50,630 bases of DNA from an uncultured Lachnospiraceae bacterium (GTDB lineage: Bacteria > Bacillota > Clostridia > Lachnospirales > Lachnospiraceae), in the NCBI GenBank assembly GCA_947630875.1, contig CANRJG010000012.1, positions 1 to 50,630 on the forward strand, read 5' to 3'. The translations under genes were made by a program, and so were the position numbers. Below the pieces are notes generated by a model. It worked only from the letters and a program-made list of their open reading frames with translations. It was not told the origin of the DNA and ran no database searches. Positions within the stretch are counted from its first letter, which is position 1; every line of letters starts with the position of its first letter. Shown here piece by piece: positions 26,976 to 34,069 of this stretch.

Positions 26976-27055
26976 TTGGATATTCCTCTTGTATGATCGT
27001 TCCATCTATTCTAAAATAACAAAAGAAAAAACGCAAGGAAAGAAGAGTAAAGAAG

Positions 27056-27487
27056 ATGAAATTTGTCATTCAAAGAGTTAACCATGCCACAGTAAACATT
27101 GATGGCGAAATTTATTCGCAAATTGGAAAAGGACTGCTGGTATTTGCCGGCTTCGGAAATGAGGATACGGAGGAAGAAGTTGCAAAAATCACGGATAAAA
27201 TAATCAATTTACGCATTTTTGAAGATGAAAACGGCAAAACGAACCTGAGTTTAAACGATGTGGGCGGCAGTCTGATGATTGTTTCACAGTTTACCTTATA
27301 TGCAAATTGTAAAAAAGGAAACCGGCCGTCGTTTATCGAAGCCGGGAAACCGGAATACGCCAATCAGCTGTATGAATTTATGATTCGTTATGCGGAAGAA
27401 AAAAATATTCCCGTGGCCCATGGCAGCTTTGGAGCGGATATGAAAATCATACTGGAAAATGACGGACCATTTACGATTCTTTTGTAA
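27056..27487 (+). CDS. dtd: D-aminoacyl-tRNA deacylase
   Basis: A 143-residue homodimeric enzyme that hydrolyses D-aminoacyl-tRNAs and also removes glycine from tRNA-Ala. The signature SQFTLYA and the cross-subunit Gly-cisPro region near the C terminus (NDGPFT) are present, and length matches the family. AAGGAAAGAAGAG precedes the ATG. In many Firmicutes dtd follows relA; here it stands divergent from the TtcA-family gene with 80 bp between. Confidence 0.95.
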   Translation: MKFVIQRVNHATVNIDGEIYSQIGKGLLVFAGFGNEDTEEEVAKITDKIINLRIFEDENGKTNLSLNDVGGSLMIVSQFTLYANCKKGNRPSFIEAGKPEYANQLYEFMIRYAEEKNIPVAHGSFGADMKIILENDGPFTILL

Positions 27488-27496
27488 AATCCAGAC

Positions 27497-27525
27497 TGGA
27501 CAAACAAGTGAGAGTGTGCTATGAT
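27497..27525 (+). promoter_or_regulatory. Putative promoter of the tyrosine recombinase gene
   Basis: TGGACA at 27497-27502, a 17-base spacer and TATGAT at 27520-27525. It starts ten bases after the dtd stop. Confidence 0.55.
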
Positions 27526-27538
27526 TTGATATAGATGA

Positions 27539-27564
27539 TGTCGCAAAATCATAATTTTACGACA
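27539..27564. repeat. 11-4-11 inverted repeat in the recombinase leader
   Basis: TGTCGCAAAAT (27539-27549), spacer CATA, and ATTTTACGACA (27554-27564). The arms match at 10 of 11 positions. It lies just downstream of the putative promoter and 40 bases before the recombinase start. It could be an mRNA hairpin, an operator or a recombinase-binding site. Confidence 0.6.
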
Positions 27565-27603
27565 CGAGCACGGTGGATTTTTCAGAAAAGAAGGATATAT
27601 CTC

Positions 27604-28656
27604 ATGGCAAAAAGTCAAAATTACAAAGAGCAAAACGATCTGGAAAATATTCAGAAAATGCGGAAAATTATAAAGGAACTTCCCGGATTCTGCAAATCCT
27701 ATTTTCTTTCCATGGAAACTACGAAATCCACACGGACCCGATTGTCCTATGCATATGACTTACGCGTCTTTTTTCATTTTATTAAAGAAAACAATCCTGT
27801 GTTTGCTGAAACGGAAATTTCCGCGTTTCCATTGGCAGTTCTGGACCAACTGACGCCCATGGATATTGAAGAATATCTTTCTTATCTGCAGTCTTATGAA
27901 AATAACGATATGCAGCGGGTCAACAAGGATTCCGGTATTTTACGTAAACTGGCCGCATTACGTTCCATGTATAATTATTTCTATAAAAAAGAAATGATTC
28001 ATTCCAATCCGGCCATGCAGATTGAAAATCCGAAGCTTCACAGCAAAAATATCATCCGGCTGGATCCCGATGAGGTGGCTGAAATGCTGGATATCGTAGA
28101 ATCTGGCGAAAAACTCACCGAAGCCCAGCTGCGGTCCCATAAAAAAACCAGACTGCGGGACGTGGCAATCATTACCCTTCTGTTGGGAACAGGTGTTCGA
28201 GTGTCGGAATGTGTCGGTCTCAATCTGAATGACGTAGATTTCAAAAACAATTCCATTAAAATCATTCGAAAAGGCGGCAATGAGGATATCGTCTATTTCG
28301 GCGATGAAGTGGCGGATGCGCTGATCGATTATCTCAACAACGATCGGAACCATCTGGAACCGGAACCCGGGTCGGAAACGGCTTTGTTTATTTCCCTGAA
28401 AAATCAGCGGATTACCGTGCGCAGCGTGGAACGACTGGTGAAAAAATACGCCCAGAATGTAACGACGCTGAAAAAAATCACCCCGCACAAGCTGCGCAGC
28501 ACCTACGGCACCAATCTTTACCGGGAAACCGGCGACATTTATCTGGTGGCGGACGTTCTGGGACACAAAGACGTCAATACCACGAAAAAACATTATGCCG
28601 CGATACAGGAAGACCGCAAGCGCTATGCAGCCAGGGCGGTACATTTGCGGCAGTAA
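27604..28656 (+). CDS. Tyrosine recombinase, XerC/XerD-like
   Basis: A 350-residue site-specific recombinase. Residues about 35-140 form the SAM-like DNA-binding core-binding domain. The catalytic domain has the arginine in GTGVRVSECVGL, H-x-x-R in TPHKLRSTYG, and the histidine and nucleophilic tyrosine in VLGHKDVNTTKKHYA. It is longer than XerC/XerD (about 300), with an extra N-terminal segment. ATG 27604 follows AAGAAGG; earlier in-frame ATGs lie in the leader. No phage or integrative-element genes adjoin it, so it may be a chromosomal Xer-like enzyme, but attachment sites cannot be judged here. Confidence 0.9.
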   Translation: MAKSQNYKEQNDLENIQKMRKIIKELPGFCKSYFLSMETTKSTRTRLSYAYDLRVFFHFIKENNPVFAETEISAFPLAVLDQLTPMDIEEYLSYLQSYENNDMQRVNKDSGILRKLAALRSMYNYFYKKEMIHSNPAMQIENPKLHSKNIIRLDPDEVAEMLDIVESGEKLTEAQLRSHKKTRLRDVAIITLLLGTGVRVSECVGLNLNDVDFKNNSIKIIRKGGNEDIVYFGDEVADALIDYLNNDRNHLEPEPGSETALFISLKNQRITVRSVERLVKKYAQNVTTLKKITPHKLRSTYGTNLYRETGDIYLVADVLGHKDVNTTKKHYAAIQEDRKRYAARAVHLRQ

Positions 28657-28677
28657 ACCGAATCATTTCAAGAAGAA

Positions 28678-28708
28678 AATCCCGGCAGACAACTCTTCTG
28701 CCGGGATT
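28678..28708. terminator. Bidirectional terminator between recombinase and cytidylate kinase-like gene
   Basis: A perfect 12-bp stem, AATCCCGGCAGA with TCTGCCGGGATT, with a seven-base loop. T-rich sequence follows on the minus strand and a weaker T stretch on the plus strand. Confidence 0.85.
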
Positions 28709-28711
28709 CAT

Positions 28712-29326
28712 TTATCTGTAGTTTAATGCGTTTTTGATGACCTGTACCGTGCCTTCGATACCGAATTTGGAGCTGTCGATACAAAGGTCATAGCTTTTGG
28801 CATTGCCCCATTTCTGGGACGTATAATAATTATAATAGGAACTGCGCTCCCGATCCTTTTTGACAATCAGGTCCATGGCCTTCTTTTCTGTCAAATTGTA
28901 CTGCTCCATCAGCCGTTTGACTTTAAATTCTTTATTGGCGGTGATAAAGACATTCAAAACATGATCCTGCTGTGCCAGCACGTAGTCCGCGCAGCGTCCT
29001 ACAAAAATACAGGAGCCCTGTTCCGCCAGCTTTTTGATGGTATTGTACTGGGCCAGAAAAACCTTCTGATCAATGGGCATTTCCGCATAAGGGGATCCGC
29101 CGAAGCCTGCATTGTGCGGCTCCATGACCAGCGAGTACAAAAAACTGGATCGTTTTTTCTCGTCATGGTGTTCCAGTACTTCCTCACACAGACCACTTTC
29201 CTTTGCCGTATGTTCCAGCAGCTTTCTGTCATAGCATTCTATATTGAGTTCCCGGGCAAGCCGTTCCCCGATTTCACGGCCGCCGCTGCCGACTTCCCGG
29301 CCGATGGTAATGATATGGTTTGACAT
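28712..29326 (-). CDS. Cytidylate kinase-like family protein
   Basis: A 204-residue P-loop protein of the cytidylate kinase-like family common in Clostridia. The phosphate-binding loop is REVGSGGREIGERLA, a variant of the Walker A of Cmk. A FVGRCADYVL stretch and a DRERSSYYNYYT lid-like segment follow. True CMP kinase motifs are only partly kept, so the substrate is uncertain. AAAGGAGG precedes the ATG. It is the last gene of the minus-strand cluster, 14 bases after the pseudouridine synthase. Confidence 0.85.
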   Translation of the reverse strand: MSNHIITIGREVGSGGREIGERLARELNIECYDRKLLEHTAKESGLCEEVLEHHDEKKRSSFLYSLVMEPHNAGFGGSPYAEMPIDQKVFLAQYNTIKKLAEQGSCIFVGRCADYVLAQQDHVLNVFITANKEFKVKRLMEQYNLTEKKAMDLIVKKDRERSSYYNYYTSQKWGNAKSYDLCIDSSKFGIEGTVQVIKNALNYR

Positions 29327-29340
29327 TATCGATTCCTCCT

Positions 29341-30258
29341 TTATAAGATATTGTATTGCCGCAGATGCGACAGTGTCTCTTCAAAATATGCAGGCAGTGG
29401 AGCTGTAATGAAAAGATCTTCTCCTGTACGAAAATGACGGAACCCTAAGGTATATGCATGCAGCGTCTGCCCCTCAAAATGCCGGTTTTTCGGGTTTTTT
29501 CCATATACCTCGTCCCCTAATACAGGGTGATGGATCGACGCCATATGCACGCGAATCTGATGGGTTCTGCCGGTTTCCAGACGGCATTCAATATAAGTAA
29601 AATTCTGAAAGCGTTCAAGCACATGATAATGCGTCACCGCCGGTTTCGCGTTACGCACATATACGGCCATTTTTTTGCGATCGGTCAGATGCCTTCCGAT
29701 GGGCGCGTCAATGGTTCCGTCGTCCTCCGGAATGACACCGTATACAATGGCACGGTAGCTTCGCCTGATATCATGCTCTGCCAAAAGCCGGGCCATATAC
29801 TGATGGGCCTGATCGTTTTTGCAGACCACAAGTACGCCGGTGGTGTCTCTGTCGATGCGGTGAACGATACCGGGACGCAAAACCCCGTTGATGCCGGACA
29901 ACTGTTCTCCCGCGTGATACAGCAGGGCGTTCACCAGCGTATCGTCATAATGACCGGGGGCCGGATGTACCACCATACCTTTTGGTTTATTCACAAAGAT
30001 AAAATCGTCGTCTTCGTAAAGAATGTCAATGGCGATATCCTTCGCCACTACGGTATCCAGCGGCTGGGGTTCGGAAATTTCCACCATAATTTCATCCCCC
30101 GGTTTTAACAGATAATTGGCTTTTACGGCCGCGCCGTTTACAAGAATATTGCCGTTTTTGATTTCCTTTTGAATGAGGCTCCTGGAATAATCCGGACAGG
30201 CACTTTTCAGATACTGGTCGATCCGGCTGCTTTCTTCCAATTCAAATCTGATCTTCAT
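29341..30258 (-). CDS. RluD-type large-subunit pseudouridine synthase
   Basis: A 305-residue RNA pseudouridine synthase of the RluA/RluD family. The N-terminal S4 domain (about 1-75) binds RNA. The catalytic aspartate is in HRIDRDTTGVLV near residue 135. The LETGRTHQIRVHM motif closes the active site. I chose ATG 30258, nine bases after AGGAGG; the ATG at 30267 abuts that site. It overlaps the lspA 3' end, a frequent lspA-rluD arrangement. The modified position is probably in 23S rRNA but not proven. Confidence 0.93.
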   Translation of the reverse strand: MKIRFELEESSRIDQYLKSACPDYSRSLIQKEIKNGNILVNGAAVKANYLLKPGDEIMVEISEPQPLDTVVAKDIAIDILYEDDDFIFVNKPKGMVVHPAPGHYDDTLVNALLYHAGEQLSGINGVLRPGIVHRIDRDTTGVLVVCKNDQAHQYMARLLAEHDIRRSYRAIVYGVIPEDDGTIDAPIGRHLTDRKKMAVYVRNAKPAVTHYHVLERFQNFTYIECRLETGRTHQIRVHMASIHHPVLGDEVYGKNPKNRHFEGQTLHAYTLGFRHFRTGEDLFITAPLPAYFEETLSHLRQYNIL

Positions 30259-30793
30259 GCGGCGCATCCTCCTGCGCTGTATTCACAGACAACTTCCGGG
30301 CAAACATGGCATTCCACTCTTCTGTTTTATAATAGAACAAAGACAGAAGAGCAAATATAACGACCGAAAAACTTACATACATATCCGCCACATTAAAAAC
30401 AGGAAAATCTATGAGCTCAATATAGATAAAATCCACCACATATCCCAGCCGCAGCCGGTCCGAAAGATTGCCTAACGCGCCGGAAATCACCAGCGTCACC
30501 AGCAGAAAAACAGGCAAAAACCGTTTTTCTTTCGGCAGATGTATGAAAAACAACACCAGCAGTCCCAAAATAATGACATTCACCGCAAGTATCAGGTACA
30601 GACGGTTCTGCAGCATCCCGAAGCCCACGCCTCTGTTTTCCAGATACGTTAACTTTAAAACCCCGGGAATCAGGGTGATTCCCTCCGCTGCCAGTTTTTC
30701 AGACGCCAGATATTTTGTAAACTGATCAAACAGAAACGACAGAATCAAAAGCAGCGGGCAGAAAATATATATTTTTTTCGCAAATGCGGACAT
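30242..30793 (-). CDS. lspA: Lipoprotein signal peptidase II
   Basis: A 183-residue membrane aspartyl protease that cleaves prolipoproteins after lipidation. Four hydrophobic segments are visible. The catalytic aspartates are in GNLSDRL and in the FNVADMYV motif; NRGVGFG is the third family signature. AAGGAAG precedes the ATG. The gene overlaps the pseudouridine synthase by 17 bases. A strong terminator lies only about 24 bases before its start codon. Confidence 0.95.
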   Translation of the reverse strand: MSAFAKKIYIFCPLLLILSFLFDQFTKYLASEKLAAEGITLIPGVLKLTYLENRGVGFGMLQNRLYLILAVNVIILGLLVLFFIHLPKEKRFLPVFLLVTLVISGALGNLSDRLRLGYVVDFIYIELIDFPVFNVADMYVSFSVVIFALLSLFYYKTEEWNAMFARKLSVNTAQEDAPHEDQI

Positions 30794-30816
30794 GGACTTC
30801 CTTTCCTTATTTCAAA

Positions 30817-30849
30817 AAAAGGGAGCGCATCCACAGCCGGCTCCCTTTT
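30817..30849 (-). terminator. Terminator after sepF, just upstream of lspA
   Basis: AAAAGGGAGC at 30817-30826 pairs with GCTCCCTTTT at 30840-30849. On the minus strand it ends in seven U. It sits between the sepF stop and the lspA start with no room for a normal promoter after it. Confidence 0.82.
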
Positions 30850-30862
30850 ACGCAGTTTTCCA

Positions 30863-31396
30863 TCAAAGATTGTCTCTTAATGTATTGACATTGATCTTTC
30901 CATTCAAAATATCCTGGAAATCACCGAATATATCAACATTCTGCGGCGTAATAATAAAAATATAATTGGAAATCTTCTGCAGATTTCCGCTTAATGCAAA
31001 GCAGGAACCGCTGCTGAAGTCGATAATCCGCTGCGCCACATCCAGATCCAGACCTTCCAGATTCAAAATGACGGCCGTTCCGTTCAGCAGTGCCTCGGTA
31101 ACTTCCCGGGAATCCTCCACAGACGTGGGTTTCTTGACGCAGACTTCCATGCTGCTTGCAGGTCTTTTCTGCGCCCGGCCGCCGATGGGCGTCACCTTGG
31201 TCGCAGGTTTTACGGTGCTTGCTCTGTTTGCAGAAGTCCTCTCTTCAGCATCGACGGATCTGGGACTGGATTTCTGTGCAGGTTTTGCAGATGCTCTGCT
31301 TCGGTCATCCTCGAAATCATCATAAATATCATCGTCGTAATACTCTTCGTCCTCAGCAAGTCCGATCTTATCTAAAAAGTTGTCTAAAAATCCCAT
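30863..31396 (-). CDS. sepF: Cell division protein SepF
   Basis: A 177-residue division protein that links FtsZ to the membrane. The N-terminal MGFLDNFLDKIGL amphipathic helix is the membrane anchor. An acidic then basic low-complexity linker follows (about 17-90). The C-terminal globular domain shows EVTEALLNGTAVILNLEGLD and RIIDFSSGSCFAL, the ring-forming SepF fold. AAAGGAG precedes the ATG. It follows yggS by 22 bases as in most Firmicutes. The usual ylmG-ylmH-divIVA genes do not follow; lspA does. Confidence 0.95.
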   Translation of the reverse strand: MGFLDNFLDKIGLAEDEEYYDDDIYDDFEDDRSRASAKPAQKSSPRSVDAEERTSANRASTVKPATKVTPIGGRAQKRPASSMEVCVKKPTSVEDSREVTEALLNGTAVILNLEGLDLDVAQRIIDFSSGSCFALSGNLQKISNYIFIITPQNVDIFGDFQDILNGKINVNTLRDNL

Positions 31397-31417
31397 TGGT
31401 AAGTCTCCTTTAATCGT

Positions 31418-32110
31418 TTAAGTATAATTTCTGATACCGAATATGGAGGAACCGATCCTGACATGCGTCGCTCCCTCGTCAATGGCAATTTCATAGTCAT
31501 GCGACATACCCATTGAAAGATAATTCATAGCCACATTATCTAACTTTTGGCTCTTTATGTCAAGAAATAGTTCTCTTAAATCTGAAAATACCGCGCGAAT
31601 CTGCGCCGTATCTTCTGTAAACGGCGCCACCGTCATCAATCCTTCCACATGAATGGAAGGAAATGACGCAGCCGCCTCAAGAACCGGCGGCAGATCTTCT
31701 TTTGAAAGGCCGTACTTTGTGTCTTCACCGCTGACATTGACTTCCAGCAGAATAGGTATCACACGGGAATGCTTTGCCGCTTCTTTATCAATCTCCGCGC
31801 AGAGCCGAATGGAATCTACCGAATGAATCATCGAAACAAAAGGAACAATCTGCCGGACCTTGTTTCGCTGCAGATGCCCGATCATATGCCAGCGAATATC
31901 CTCCGGCAGCTGCGCATGTTTTTCCAGCATTTCCTGGACTTTGTTTTCTCCGAAATCCCGCACGCCGCAGTCATAGGCTTCCCGCACTTCGGGCGCCGTA
32001 TGGGTTTTGCTGACCGCAACCAGACAGATATCCTCCGCTGCTCTGTTGTTTTGCATTGCCCGGGCTTCGATGGATTTTTGGATTTGCATTAAATTATCAT
32101 AAACAGACAT
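31418..32110 (-). CDS. Pyridoxal phosphate homeostasis protein (YggS/PLPBP)
   Basis: A 230-residue PLP-binding protein that buffers pyridoxal phosphate and affects amino-acid balance. It has the single-domain alanine-racemase-like barrel, with the PLP lysine K35 in VAVSKTH. FGENKVQE and HMIGHLQRNKV are family signatures, and SMGMSHDYEIAI near the C terminus contributes to the phosphate site. It sits between the HlyD-like gene and sepF, the conserved position of ylmE in Firmicutes. Confidence 0.94.
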   Translation of the reverse strand: MSVYDNLMQIQKSIEARAMQNNRAAEDICLVAVSKTHTAPEVREAYDCGVRDFGENKVQEMLEKHAQLPEDIRWHMIGHLQRNKVRQIVPFVSMIHSVDSIRLCAEIDKEAAKHSRVIPILLEVNVSGEDTKYGLSKEDLPPVLEAAASFPSIHVEGLMTVAPFTEDTAQIRAVFSDLRELFLDIKSQKLDNVAMNYLSMGMSHDYEIAIDEGATHVRIGSSIFGIRNYT

Positions 32111-32119
32111 AGCACTCTC

Positions 32120-33490
32120 CTACTGCTGATAAACGATTTCCTCATCTTCCACCAGATCGCCGTTTAATACAATGTGATCGTATTCGATGAGACCATAGCG
32201 GTCGTTGGGACTGATAATAGAGAAATCGTCATTTTTCGTTAAAATCGTCACTTCATTGAATCTGGCATAGCCGCGGTTGATATTATAAACGCCGTTTACC
32301 GGGACTGTGTCGGAAACCGTATACAGATTTCCCGTTTCCGCCTGAATAATATTGGTCCCCTCTTCCAGATCGTTTACGCTGATCATATAGTATTCGTCTG
32401 TTTCATCGTAAACCTCCAGATACTGGGAACGAATCAGGATTTCCCCTTTATCATTCTTCGTATGCATGTTGACGGTGATTCCTTCTCCGTCCGGCTTTGC
32501 GTAATCTTTCGGAATACTGTAGAAGTTTTTAACCACAATAGAGCTGTTCGGCACTTTTAAACCTTTTTCCGAACTGAAAATGACTTCAATGTCCGCAAAC
32601 CTGGCGTCTGCATACCGAACAAGCGAATTAGTAAAGGAAAGAACCGCATATTTTTCTTCATCAATTTCCAGAAACTGAGAAACCTGCCCCCATACGGTCT
32701 GTCCGTCCTTTAAAAATTTTACTTCAACATAATCGTCTTCTTTATATTTATCGTACTGGTAATCTTCCAGTTTGAATATGATCTGCCACTCTTCTGCCGT
32801 AATCAGTTTATAGGCAGGGTCTGATGCGGCGGCGTCCCGTTCATTGCCCAGAGTCTGGGCCTGATACTTCGTCTGATCCAGCATGTCCGGCGTAAAAGTA
32901 TCCGGCGTTATGCCTTCATAACCGTCGGAAAAATAAAAAACATAGCCGGGTTCCGGCACTCTGACAACCTGAAGGGAAGGATCTGTATTTCCGGAACTGA
33001 TCATCGAATCGCTCAGCGCATCCAGAAGAATTGAGGAAGCGGAGGATTTCAGCTGATAGACATCTGAAAAACGAAGGGGATCGTATTTATTTTCAAACAG
33101 TTCCAGCTCGTTGTAAATCGTATTTCGCTTGCTTTCATCCAGAATCTCGTTACCTTCACTCTGCTGGATGATCTGACTGATATTTCTGGTTTTGTCCAGA
33201 CAATAAATCGGCGTATTGGCGCTGACCTTTGCGCCGGAACGGGCAAGATAATAGATCATACCCGCGTCGGGAACGGTTTCCATCCGGTCGCTGCACAGAA
33301 TCATCGCAGTAAAGCGATCCGATTCCACCATTTCACCCGGTGTTACCTCATAATAAGAAATCCGGTCTTTCGACATATAAATCAAATTCCATGCGACAAT
33401 ATATACAAAAACGCAAAAGAAAATAATCATGCCCAGATCCGGTTTGAGTTTTCTCTTTTTACGGACGTTTGTTTTAGAATCTTCCGGCAT
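32120..33490 (-). CDS. HlyD-like membrane adaptor protein
   Basis: A 456-residue protein with a basic N terminus, one membrane helix (about residues 20-42) and a large extracytoplasmic part. That part has a split lipoyl/barrel-sandwich look (RSGAKVSANTPIYCLD near 85) and later beta-rich repeats. It fits the HlyD-type proteins found beside yggS and sepF in Clostridia; no transporter is adjacent, so a role in division or the envelope is more likely than export. ATG 33490 follows AGGGAG by six bases. The frame is open to 33526, but that stretch is the terminator of the Nudix gene. Confidence 0.78.
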   Translation of the reverse strand: MPEDSKTNVRKKRKLKPDLGMIIFFCVFVYIVAWNLIYMSKDRISYYEVTPGEMVESDRFTAMILCSDRMETVPDAGMIYYLARSGAKVSANTPIYCLDKTRNISQIIQQSEGNEILDESKRNTIYNELELFENKYDPLRFSDVYQLKSSASSILLDALSDSMISSGNTDPSLQVVRVPEPGYVFYFSDGYEGITPDTFTPDMLDQTKYQAQTLGNERDAAASDPAYKLITAEEWQIIFKLEDYQYDKYKEDDYVEVKFLKDGQTVWGQVSQFLEIDEEKYAVLSFTNSLVRYADARFADIEVIFSSEKGLKVPNSSIVVKNFYSIPKDYAKPDGEGITVNMHTKNDKGEILIRSQYLEVYDETDEYYMISVNDLEEGTNIIQAETGNLYTVSDTVPVNGVYNINRGYARFNEVTILTKNDDFSIISPNDRYGLIEYDHIVLNGDLVEDEEIVYQQ

Positions 33491-33512
33491 CTTACGCTCC
33501 CTGAAAATACCA

Positions 33513-33540
33513 AAAATGCTGCACAACCATGCAGCATTTT
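33513..33540 (-). terminator. Terminator of the Nudix gene, upstream of the HlyD-like gene
   Basis: AAAATGCTGCA at 33513-33523 pairs with TGCAGCATTTT at 33530-33540 around a six-base loop, an 11-bp stem. On the minus strand the right side reads TTTTTGG. It lies 23 bases before the HlyD-like start. Confidence 0.82.
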
Positions 33541-33544
33541 CGAC

Positions 33545-33997
33545 TTAAAAATATTTGTGACTGCCCCATAAATTTGCTTTTTTTAATTCCAGATATTCCT
33601 GATATGCCTTTTCCAGAATCTGTTTTTCATTTGGATATTTCAACAAATGATAGGCTTCATGATATTTGTAATATCCTGAATCCACAAAATATTCTTCGCG
33701 CTGTGGTTTGCTGTTGTAACTGTCCGCTTTCATCAGAAACCAGTGCACATCTTTGGTAACAATATCCTCAGGTACCGAAAAGGTATACTGACTTTTTCCG
33801 ATGTACTTGATCAGTGCCGCCCGAACGCCTGATTCCTCGCGCACTTCCCGTAAGGCCGTATCTGACAATTCCTCGCCTTTTTCAACAGTTCCCTTGGGCA
33901 AAACCCAGCCTTCGTACTTGTTTCGCAGATTTTTATACAAAAGCAATATTTTGCCCCGAAAAATGACCACACCGCCACAGCTCGTTGCCTCTATCAT
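33545..33997 (-). CDS. Nudix hydrolase
   Basis: A 150-residue hydrolase for nucleoside diphosphates linked to another group. The Nudix box is complete: GTVEKGEELSDTALREVREESG, with the REVREE metal-binding core. The frame can begin at TTG 34003, but ATG 33997 lies seven bases after GGAGGG and is preferred. It has its own promoter with an overlapping palindrome and ends at its own terminator, so it looks like a single-gene transcript inside the envelope cluster. The substrate is unknown; mRNA cap or dinucleotide relatives are possible. Confidence 0.9.
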   Translation of the reverse strand: MIEATSCGGVVIFRGKILLLYKNLRNKYEGWVLPKGTVEKGEELSDTALREVREESGVRAALIKYIGKSQYTFSVPEDIVTKDVHWFLMKADSYNSKPQREEYFVDSGYYKYHEAYHLLKYPNEKQILEKAYQEYLELKKANLWGSHKYF

Positions 33998-34024
33998 TGC
34001 CAAGCCCTCCGTCTGGTGTGAAAT

Positions 34025-34045
34025 ATATACTTAAAATAAGTATAT
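34025..34045. promoter_or_regulatory. Palindromic operator overlapping the Nudix promoter
   Basis: ATATACTTA (34025-34033), AAA, TAAGTATAT (34037-34045): a perfect 9-3-9 inverted repeat. It covers the -10 hexamer of the promoter at 34039-34067. Confidence 0.6.
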
Positions 34046-34067
34046 CGCATCCGGGAAATTAATGCAA
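34039..34067 (-). promoter_or_regulatory. Promoter of the Nudix gene
   Basis: On the minus strand TTGCAT (34067-34062), a 17-base spacer and TATACT (34044-34039). The -35 almost touches the stop codon of the penicillin-binding protein gene. Confidence 0.65.
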
Positions 34068-34069
34068 TA

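Noticed and set aside
27604-28656. Phage integrase marking a prophage
   Set aside because: No tRNA target and no phage or conjugation genes adjoin it; neighbours are housekeeping genes and it is bounded by its own promoter and terminator.
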